Source: Psychrobacter sp. UBA5136
GTDB taxonomy: Bacteria > Pseudomonadota > Gammaproteobacteria > Pseudomonadales > Moraxellaceae
DNA: 64,000 nt
Reading direction: 5' to 3'
Assembly: GCF_002414005.1 (NCBI RefSeq)
Contig: NZ_DHYG01000056.1
Location: 3,216 to 67,215, forward strand
Shown here in pieces: positions 57,349 through 64,000 of this stretch (positions within the stretch are counted from its first letter, which is position 1; every line of letters begins with the position of its first letter). The position numbers and the translations under genes are program-made. The notes under the pieces were generated by a model that was not told the DNA's origin, made no database searches, and saw nothing but the letters and a program-made list of their open reading frames with translations.

Positions 57349-58272
57349 ATGGAAAGTTTGGCGCTAGTCACCTTAGTAAACTCAGTTGTTATTCCCATTT
57401 GTCTGTTTTTAATTATGATGGGCATGGGCTTGACCCTCGTCACCAGCGACTTTAAACGCGTGTTAAAATATCCAAAAGCCGTCGGTATTGGCTTGACCAA
57501 TCAGTTGATACTGTTGCCAATTATTGGCTTTGCTTTAGCCAATATCATGCCACTACGCCCAGAGTATGCCGTTGGGGTTATGCTCCTTGTTTTATGTCCG
57601 GGCGGCACCACCTCAAACTTGTTTACCTATTTAGCCAAAGGCGATGTGGCGTTATCAGTGACGATGACCGCAATTGCAAGCGTGATCACGGTATTTACTA
57701 TCCCTATCGTGCTGAGCTTTTCATTGATTTATTTTATGGGCAGCGGTAGTGCGTTTGAATTGCCGGTATTAAAAACCGTACTTACCTTGGTGGTACTGAC
57801 GATTATTCCTATCAGCATCGGCATGCTAATTAAACGCTACGCGCCGGCTGTCGCCGATCACTCACAGGTTTATGTGTCGCGATTTGGGGTGATTTTCTTA
57901 ACGTTTTTAGTGCTGTTTTTGAGCTACGTGCAACGCGACATCCTTATCGATGCCTTTATCGCCACTGGTCCCGTATCGGTATTATTAAACCTTTCAACCA
58001 TGGCTCTTGGTTATTATAGTAGTAAATGGTTCGGTCTAAACTTGGCGCAAAGAACCTCGGTGACGCTAGAAGTTGGCCTGCAAAACAGTACCTTGTCGAT
58101 ATTTATGGCCTTGACGCTATTATCTAACTATGACATGTCGATGATGCCCGCCATTTATACTTTGGTGATGTTCTTAACCGCAGGGATTTTGGTGCGCATA
58201 TTTAGCGCCCGACACAATAAGCTCAGAAAGTCTGAGATAGAAAGTAGTGTGCTGGCGGCGCGCATGCTTTAA
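57349..58272 (+). CDS. Bile acid:sodium symporter (SBF/BASS)-family transporter
   Basis: The 307-residue protein has about nine to ten hydrophobic helices. The family motifs include MGMGLTLVTSDFKRVLKYPKAV near the N terminus, LVLCPGGTTSNLFTYLAKGDVALSVTMTA (sodium-site region) and VGLQNSTLSIFMAL in the second half. Members carry organic anions or precursors such as pantoate with sodium; the substrate here is unknown. The ATG at 57349 has AGGGA seven bases upstream, so I prefer it over an in-frame ATG at 57322. It is convergent with the FNT gene. Confidence 0.88.
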   Translation: MESLALVTLVNSVVIPICLFLIMMGMGLTLVTSDFKRVLKYPKAVGIGLTNQLILLPIIGFALANIMPLRPEYAVGVMLLVLCPGGTTSNLFTYLAKGDVALSVTMTAIASVITVFTIPIVLSFSLIYFMGSGSAFELPVLKTVLTLVVLTIIPISIGMLIKRYAPAVADHSQVYVSRFGVIFLTFLVLFLSYVQRDILIDAFIATGPVSVLLNLSTMALGYYSSKWFGLNLAQRTSVTLEVGLQNSTLSIFMALTLLSNYDMSMMPAIYTLVMFLTAGILVRIFSARHNKLRKSEIESSVLAARML

Positions 58273-58316
58273 GGCTTATGCTTTAATGCCTATGTTTTAA
58301 CGCTTATGCTTTAAAC
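58264..58316. repeat. 14-bp tandem repeats overlapping the symporter stop codon
   Basis: Units ATGCTTTAAGGCTT, ATGCTTTAATGCCT, ATGTTTTAACGCTT and a partial ATGCTTTAAAC lie in register. The first contains the last two sense codons and the TAA stop of the symporter gene. Confidence 0.9.
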
Positions 58317-58350
58317 AAACGCTAGGCAATTATAATAATTACGCCATTAT

Positions 58351-58399
58351 GAAATCCCACAACAGGTTTAAATGGTTAAAATCTGTTGTGAGATTTTAA
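58351..58399. terminator. Probable bidirectional terminator
   Basis: CACAACAG pairs with CTGTTGTG and the arms extend into AAATC and GATTTT around a long AT-rich loop. It lies between the convergent symporter and FNT genes. T runs are short. Confidence 0.6.
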
Positions 58400-58422
58400 C
58401 GTATCGAATTTAACGTATCGAT
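58395..58422. repeat. 14-bp tandem duplication
   Basis: TTTAACGTATCGAA is followed head to tail by TTTAACGTATCGAT, just upstream of the 3' end of the FNT gene on the other strand. Confidence 0.88.
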
Positions 58423-58438
58423 TTTATTACCGATTATT

Positions 58439-59593
58439 TTAATAAGGGCGGCGGGAATTTATCCGGTTGCTTCTTTCATCTGATTTATCTTTGGTGGTTT
58501 CTTCTTTTACTTTGGCGATATCAAATAAGAACGTACGGTTTTTCAGTACCGCGACAAACACCACCCCACCCACGGTATTTCCTACTAGAATCACCGCCAA
58601 AAACAGCAAATAGCGTCCTAGGCTGACGGTATTACCATAGAGTAAAGCGGAGAATATCTCGATATTGCCAACGATACTATGATGTAAACCCAAAAAGCCA
58701 ATACTGCCAGTAATCAAGGTCACCAAAACAATACGGCTAAGGGTGTCGCGTGCCGAAGTCACAAGCCACGCAGTAACGCCCATCATCCAGCCTGCCAAGA
58801 TGGCGCTACCAAATATCACCCACCATCTAAACCCTAAAATATGCTCGGCATAAATATCAATGTCGCTGATACTAAACAGCTGCATATTTAAACCCAAACC
58901 TATCATCAAGGCGGCAAATAAACAGCCACCAACGATGTTGCCCGCGATGACAATGCCCCAAAGACGTAGCAACTTATGTAAGGGTTCGATTTTATTGAGT
59001 ACAGGAAGGCTTAAAAGAGAGGTTTGTTCGGTAAACAATAGCGATTGACCAATGACGACAATAATAAAGCCAATCGGGTAAAGTAAGGAGGCGAGGACAA
59101 TAGCATAATGGCTCGGTAGCACGTCACTTAAAAGCGCAAAAGCCGCTAAAATCATAAAGAAACTGATGCCAATCTCAAGCCCAGCAGTAAAGGCACTGGT
59201 AAATAGTGAGCCAAGCGAGCGCTCAAAGGTTTCTTTGGCGTCCATTACTTGCTCGACCAAAATACTGGCGTAGCTTTTCGCTTGACTTAAATTGTCATCA
59301 TTGGCGACTTTTTTGATGGTTTCTTTGTCTTCTTCGCTGATAGCGTCTGAGAAATCTTCATCTTCTAAATTCTCTGTCGCGTCGGTGTCGTTCTGCGCAT
59401 CAGCATCGCTGTCTTCTTTATCTTCTTTGTCTTTAGCCTCCTGTTCTTTAACGTTGTTGTTTTCAGTATTGTCTTCTTCAGCATTGTCTTTATGATAAGC
59501 GTCATCATCATTAGGGCGCTTATCGTCTCTGTTATCAGCTTTAGAGGGGTTGCTATTGTTATTATTATGGTTATGCTCGGTATCTTTGGCCAC
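58439..59593 (-). CDS. YfdC-like formate/nitrite transporter (FNT) family protein
   Basis: The 384-residue protein combines a very acidic, Asn-rich cytoplasmic leader (about residues 1-90) with an FNT channel fold of six helices (about 125-360). Recognisable parts are ERSLGSLFTSAFTAGLEIGISFF, LLYPIGFIIVVIGQSLLFTEQTSLLSLPVL (FNT signature) and the late GGVVFVAVLKN helix. The FTEQT signature and layout resemble E. coli YfdC more than FocA or NirC. The start is a GTG with a weak ribosome binding site, so the exact N terminus is uncertain. The transported ion is not predictable. Confidence 0.82.
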   Translation of the reverse strand: MAKDTEHNHNNNNSNPSKADNRDDKRPNDDDAYHKDNAEEDNTENNNVKEQEAKDKEDKEDSDADAQNDTDATENLEDEDFSDAISEEDKETIKKVANDDNLSQAKSYASILVEQVMDAKETFERSLGSLFTSAFTAGLEIGISFFMILAAFALLSDVLPSHYAIVLASLLYPIGFIIVVIGQSLLFTEQTSLLSLPVLNKIEPLHKLLRLWGIVIAGNIVGGCLFAALMIGLGLNMQLFSISDIDIYAEHILGFRWWVIFGSAILAGWMMGVTAWLVTSARDTLSRIVLVTLITGSIGFLGLHHSIVGNIEIFSALLYGNTVSLGRYLLFLAVILVGNTVGGVVFVAVLKNRTFLFDIAKVKEETTKDKSDERSNRINSRRPY

Positions 59594-59844
59594 AGTCAGC
59601 TCGCTGTTTATCTGATGATAATTTAAGTTTTTTTCTATTCTATCGTATGAGCAGCGTTTATTGTGTTGAGTGTTCAGCCGTTTACTGTTGTAAATTGGCC
59701 CCTGCCGCTATTCAGGTCTGATAAATTGCCTTAGCATCTAACAAAATCTGGCTATCTGCGTTAAAATCACTCTATTCATTATTTTCTCTATTTTTCGATA
59801 CCTTTGTTTGACCACCTTCATTTTTAATAAAAGATCCTTCTATT

Positions 59845-62814
59845 ATGAGTACACCTAATATCGACACCAATATTCAGAGCAACACCAAGACCAACCTGAC
59901 CCAATCGATTCAAGCCGCCTTAAGCCAGTTAGAGAACGCTTACAACCCAAGCGATGTCGAAGCGGGCATGTATCAAGACTGGGAAGAGAGCGGCTATTTT
60001 AAGCCAAGCTTTGATAAAGACGAGTCGTTTTCTATCGCCTTGCCGCCACCGAATGTCACCGGCTCGCTGCATATGGGTCATGGCTTTAACAACGCCATTA
60101 TGGATGCGCTGACCCGTTATCACCGCATGGATGGTGACAATACGCTGTGGCAACCGGGTACCGATCATGCGGGTATTGCGACCCAAATGGTGGTTGAGCG
60201 TCGCTTGGAGGCGCAAGGTCTCAAGCGCCGTGATATGACGCGTGAAGACTTTATCGATAAAGTGTGGGAATGGAAAGAAGAATCGGGCGACAATATCACC
60301 CGTCAGATTCGCCGTCTTGGTAGCTCGGTCGATTGGTCGCGTGAGCGCTTTACCATGGATGAGGGCTTGTCGAATGCGGTCAAAGAAGTGTTCGTGCGTC
60401 TATACGATGATGGGCTTATTTATCGCGGTAAGCGCTTGGTCAACTGGGACCCTAAATTCCAAACGGCGCTATCGGATTTAGAAGTAGAAAACGTCGATGA
60501 AAAAGGCAGCTTATGGCATTTCCGCTATCATTTCACCGATAAAGGCTTAACGACCCAAGAGGGCAAAAACTATCTGGTCGTCGCCACCACGCGCCCTGAA
60601 ACCTTGCTTGGTGATACCGCCGTTGCCGTCAATCCAAAGGACGAGCGTTACGCGCATTTGATTGGCAAAACCATTACCTTGCCGATTACTGGTCGCGTTG
60701 TGCCTATCGTTGCTGATGATTATGTTGATATCGAATTTGGTACTGGCTGCGTAAAAATCACCCCAGCCCATGATTTTAACGATTATGAATTGGGTCGTCG
60801 TCATAATTTACCATTGATTAATATCCTTGATGAGCGCGCCAATATCTTACCCGCGATGGAAGTTTATCCTGATTTGCAAACGCGTGAGCCATTACTTGAG
60901 ACCACGCCAAGTGAATACGCAGGACTTGAGCGTTTTGCGGCGCGTAAATTCTTGGTTGAGCAAGCGAGTAGCGAGGGCTGGCTAGAAGACATCGAAGACT
61001 ACGCGTTAAAAGCCCCGCGAGCTGAGCGCGGCGGTACCATCGTTGAGCCGTGGTTGACCGATCAATGGTATGTGGCCGTCAGTAAGCTTGCTGGCCCTGC
61101 GATTGACGCCGTAGAAGATGGCCGAATTGAATTCGTTCCTGCGCAATACAAAAACATGTATATGGCATGGATGACCGACTTGCAAGATTGGTGTATTAGC
61201 CGTCAGCTATGGTGGGGGCATCGTATCCCTGCGTGGTATGACGATGCGACAGGCGAGATTTATGTGGCCCGTAATGAAGCGGAAGTGCGCACTAAATACA
61301 ATCTAAGCGACGATGTAAAATTGCGTCAAGACGATGATGTGCTCGATACCTGGTTTAGCTCGGGGCTTTGGACGTTTAGTACGCTTGATTGGGCGGATCC
61401 GAACGCTGATCCACGCGTACTAAAAACCTTTCACCCGACCAGCGTATTGGTCACTGGTTTTGACATCATCTTCTTTTGGGTCGCGCGCATGATCATGCTG
61501 ACCATGCACTTTGTCAAAAACGAAGATGGCACGCCACAAGTACCGTTTAAAACCGTTTATGTCCATGGTCTAGTACGTGATGGTAATGGTCAAAAGATGT
61601 CGAAATCTAAAGGCAACGTCTTAGATCCTATCGATTTGATTGATGGTATTGATTTGGAAGCGCTGGTTGAAAAACGTACCAGCAACATGATGAACCCAAA
61701 AGACGCGGCGAAAATCGAAAAGCAAACGCGTAAAGAGTTCCCAGAAGGTATCCCAGCTTACGGTACCGACGCGCTGCGCTTTACCTTTACCTCACTTGCC
61801 AGTACCGGCCGCGATATCAACTTTGATCTAAAGCGTGTCGAGGGTTATCGTAACTTCTGTAATAAAATTTGGAACGCCAGCCGTTTTGTATTGATGAACT
61901 GTATCGATAATGACGGTAACGCCCAAGCCATCGATCAAAGCGCCAATCCTGAAGTGTGGGAATTACCAGAAAACTGGATCATGAGTCGTCTTAACTCGAC
62001 GATTAGCAATATCCATCAGCATTTTGCCCAGTATCGCCTCGATATGGTCAGCCATGATATTTATGAGTTTATCTGGAATGAATACTGCGATTGGTATGTT
62101 GAGCTTGCTAAGGCCAGCCTCAATGATGACTCGGTATCTAGCGAACGTAAAGCGCAAATCCGCTACGTGCTGCTGCATGTGCTTGAAACTGCGCTACGCT
62201 TTAGTCATCCGATCATGCCATATCTGACCGAAGAGATTTGGCAAACGGTTGCGCCATTATTGAATCGTAAAAATACCGATAGCATCGTCATCGCTGACTA
62301 TCCACAAACCGATACCGCGCAAATCAGTGAGCAAACTGAGGCTGACATGGAATGGCTACAGGAGCTGATCGCCAGCATTCGTAATATCCGCGGTGAAATG
62401 AAACTCGGTAACGCGGTACGCTTGCCAGTACTACTACAAAATATCTCAGCTGATGAAGATGCGCGACTATCGCGTATCAAAAATCAGTTTAAAGCGCTTG
62501 CCAAAGTTGAGAGCCTAGAGATCGTCAAAGAAGGTGATGACGTGCCACTATCATCATCAAGTATGGTCGGTCAGCTACGCGTACTTGTACCGATGAAAGG
62601 TCTGATTGATCCAACGGCTGAGCTGGCGCGTTTAGGTAAGTCATATGATAAGTTGAAAGGCCAAGCCGAAGGTATCGCCCGCAAGCTTGGTAATGAAGGC
62701 TTTGTTAGTAAAGCACCTGCGGAAGTGGTCGATGCTGAGAAGGCGAAACTGGCTGAGCTAGAAGGGCAGTTGACGGCTATGGCGGGGCAGATGGAAGAGT
62801 TAAAGGCGTTGTAA
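59845..62814 (+). CDS. valS: Valine-tRNA ligase
   Basis: ValS charges tRNA-Val and edits misacylated threonine. The 989-residue product has the HIGH-type motif HMGH (76-79, in PPPNVTGSLHMGHG) and the editing domain with TTRPETLLGDTAVAVNP. The KMSKSKGN catalytic loop and a C-terminal coiled coil (about 920-989) follow. An unusual N-terminal leader of about 35 Thr/Asn/Gln-rich residues precedes the fold. The ATG follows AAAAGATCCTTCTATT. It is divergent from the FNT gene and ends with a strong terminator. Confidence 0.98.
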   Translation: MSTPNIDTNIQSNTKTNLTQSIQAALSQLENAYNPSDVEAGMYQDWEESGYFKPSFDKDESFSIALPPPNVTGSLHMGHGFNNAIMDALTRYHRMDGDNTLWQPGTDHAGIATQMVVERRLEAQGLKRRDMTREDFIDKVWEWKEESGDNITRQIRRLGSSVDWSRERFTMDEGLSNAVKEVFVRLYDDGLIYRGKRLVNWDPKFQTALSDLEVENVDEKGSLWHFRYHFTDKGLTTQEGKNYLVVATTRPETLLGDTAVAVNPKDERYAHLIGKTITLPITGRVVPIVADDYVDIEFGTGCVKITPAHDFNDYELGRRHNLPLINILDERANILPAMEVYPDLQTREPLLETTPSEYAGLERFAARKFLVEQASSEGWLEDIEDYALKAPRAERGGTIVEPWLTDQWYVAVSKLAGPAIDAVEDGRIEFVPAQYKNMYMAWMTDLQDWCISRQLWWGHRIPAWYDDATGEIYVARNEAEVRTKYNLSDDVKLRQDDDVLDTWFSSGLWTFSTLDWADPNADPRVLKTFHPTSVLVTGFDIIFFWVARMIMLTMHFVKNEDGTPQVPFKTVYVHGLVRDGNGQKMSKSKGNVLDPIDLIDGIDLEALVEKRTSNMMNPKDAAKIEKQTRKEFPEGIPAYGTDALRFTFTSLASTGRDINFDLKRVEGYRNFCNKIWNASRFVLMNCIDNDGNAQAIDQSANPEVWELPENWIMSRLNSTISNIHQHFAQYRLDMVSHDIYEFIWNEYCDWYVELAKASLNDDSVSSERKAQIRYVLLHVLETALRFSHPIMPYLTEEIWQTVAPLLNRKNTDSIVIADYPQTDTAQISEQTEADMEWLQELIASIRNIRGEMKLGNAVRLPVLLQNISADEDARLSRIKNQFKALAKVESLEIVKEGDDVPLSSSSMVGQLRVLVPMKGLIDPTAELARLGKSYDKLKGQAEGIARKLGNEGFVSKAPAEVVDAEKAKLAELEGQLTAMAGQMEELKAL

Positions 62815-62839
62815 ACAAAGCGTAAATATCTACAGTAAT

Positions 62840-62874
62840 AAAAGACGCTGTCACAATTGTGACAGCGTCTTTTG
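62840..62874. terminator. Rho-independent terminator after valS
   Basis: AAAAGACGCTGTCACAA and TTGTGACAGCGTCTTTT form an almost unbroken palindrome that could fold on either strand, 25 bases after the valS stop. Confidence 0.88.
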
Positions 62875-62977
62875 TTGTCTACTGGTTAGTTCTCTAATCA
62901 ATTTTAAATGCTGATATATACTAAACATTTGTGTGCTATTATAATTTAAGAATTAGGTTTATTAACATAGGACTGTC

Positions 62978-64000
62978 ATGAAAGACTTGTTCCCTGGCCA
63001 TTTTAAAGAAAGTGAAGATCATATCAAGATGATATGGGATTCATGTATTTTTGTTTTTGATGCTAATATTCTATTAAACTTGTATCGTTATTCAGACAAA
63101 AACAGAAAGGAGTTTCTAAATATCCTTGAAGATAATAAAGACAGGGTTTGGCTACCAAATCGCGTAGCTGAAGAATATCTTAATAATAGACTTATAGCTA
63201 TTGATAAACAGGAAAGCTCTTACGACACAATGATTAGTTCGATAAGCTCCTTAAAGAAAGATCTGGAAAACTCTAATCAACATCCATTTGTCAGTTCAGA
63301 AATGATGGTAGAGGTTCAAAATACTTTTGATATGCTTTGTAATGAACTAAATGCAAATAAAGAAGTTCATACTAAGCGAATAAACGATGATGAAATTAGA
63401 GATAAGTTATTAGAGATTTTTTTACAAAGAGTAGGTTTGCCCTATTCGAATGAAAGACTTGAGGAAATAGTAGTAGACGGTAAATTGAGATATCAAGCTC
63501 AGATTCCACCAGGTTATAAAGATAGTAAAAAGTCTAATAGTGAAGATACCCTTCTCGAAAGATGTAGACCCTACGGAGATTTAATTGTTTGGCTTCAAAT
63601 TATAGATAAAGCGAAAGAAACTGGAAAACCTATTATCTTGATAACAAATGATAAAAAAGAGGACTGGTGGAAGATATTTAAAGATAAAACAATTGGCCCT
63701 AGACCTGAGTTAATCAAAGAGTTTAAGGATGACGTAGATAACGATTTCTATATGTATCAACCTGATAGGTTTTTGGAGTTAGCAAGAGAAAACTTAAATG
63801 AACAAGTAAGCGATAACTTGGTTGAGGAAATACGTGAAATAAGAAGAAGAGATAAAATCGCTCACAACAGAAATCTGAGTGATGATTTTCGTGAAAAAAC
63901 GGAACGAAGAAAATATATTGATTATCATGAGATTGAAAATTTACAAGATGAATTAATATATAATCAGTTCAAAATAAAATTGTTATGCCCAGGACAAACA
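62978..64000 (+). CDS. PIN-like domain protein (PIN_8/DUF4935 type), 3' end outside window
   Basis: An open frame of 341 codons runs from the ATG (AGGA five bases upstream) to the window edge with no stop. The N terminus has FVFDANILLNLYRY (Asp28), then LPNRVAEEYLNNR (Glu65). The second half has YGDLIVWLQIIDKA (Asp201) and LITNDKKEDWW (Asp225), which together are the acidic metal site and hallmark DKKxDWW of PIN-like nucleases found in bacterial defence and signalling loci. The C-terminal part is rich in Arg/Lys/Glu. AT-rich codons (AGA, ATA) differ from valS, suggesting acquisition. Nuclease function is inferred from family motifs. Confidence 0.7.
   Translation, partial: MKDLFPGHFKESEDHIKMIWDSCIFVFDANILLNLYRYSDKNRKEFLNILEDNKDRVWLPNRVAEEYLNNRLIAIDKQESSYDTMISSISSLKKDLENSNQHPFVSSEMMVEVQNTFDMLCNELNANKEVHTKRINDDEIRDKLLEIFLQRVGLPYSNERLEEIVVDGKLRYQAQIPPGYKDSKKSNSEDTLLERCRPYGDLIVWLQIIDKAKETGKPIILITNDKKEDWWKIFKDKTIGPRPELIKEFKDDVDNDFYMYQPDRFLELARENLNEQVSDNLVEEIREIRRRDKIAHNRNLSDDFREKTERRKYIDYHEIENLQDELIYNQFKIKLLCPGQT

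Overview
The window looks like a chromosomal core segment from a gammaproteobacterium of the Moraxellaceae, most likely Psychrobacter. This is inferred from the sequence and remembered family features, not from a database search. The evidence is the RpoB/RpoC type and length, the mrcA/pilMNOPQ/aroK/aroB/SPOR gene order of the Pseudomonas-Acinetobacter group, the serB/SMP pair, a DUF6586 gene, moderate GC with AT-rich spacers, and many Asn/Ser/Asp-rich linkers in envelope proteins. I saw no rRNA, tRNA, insertion sequence, prophage or CRISPR array.

Layout. 1-10.9 kb: an L10-type autoregulatory leader, rplJ, rplL, two terminator-like hairpins, a long spacer, rpoB and rpoC. 11-14.5 kb: a DUF6586 gene convergent with mrcA (PBP1A). 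14.6-23.4 kb: the type IV pilus alignment and secretin operon pilMNOPQ, then aroK, aroB and a SPOR-like membrane protein. 24.2-30.3 kb: gltB and gltD after an unusually long leader. 30.5-35.1 kb: a FUSC-family membrane protein, an orphan polyamine-type binding lipoprotein (minus strand), and a compact SDR / small membrane protein / MUG-like glycosylase cluster. 35.1-39.4 kb (minus strand): a Cof-type HAD phosphatase, an AT-rich TIR-domain gene, and parC. 40-45.6 kb: two tandem fadD paralogues, rph and a small membrane protein. 45.9-52.5 kb: an exported NlpC/P60-like protein, hemJ, bioB, an SCP2 protein, a small membrane protein, a DUF368 transporter-like protein and serB. 53-59.6 kb: an SMP/AhpA-like protein, a small acidic protein, a YecA-type protein, two YbjQ-family paralogues, a bile acid:sodium symporter-like protein and a YfdC-like FNT channel. 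59.8-62.8 kb: valS. 62.98 kb to the end: an AT-rich PIN-like gene cut by the window edge.

How the genes work together. Most are housekeeping: translation and transcription (rplJ, rplL, rpoBC, valS, rph), envelope and pilus assembly (mrcA, pilM-Q, SPOR), aromatic and glutamate biosynthesis (aroKB, gltBD), fatty acid activation (fadD x2), biotin, haem and serine synthesis (bioB, hemJ, serB), and chromosome decatenation (parC).

The likeliest candidates for something undescribed are two AT-rich genes set among this core. One (35968-37014) joins an N-terminal TIR domain to a C-terminal RsiV/PdaC-type DUF3298-like domain with no secretion signal. The other is the PIN-like nuclease gene starting just after the valS terminator (62978 to the edge). 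A second theme is the repeated occurrence of 14-19 bp head-to-tail duplications in spacers, sometimes reaching into coding sequence.
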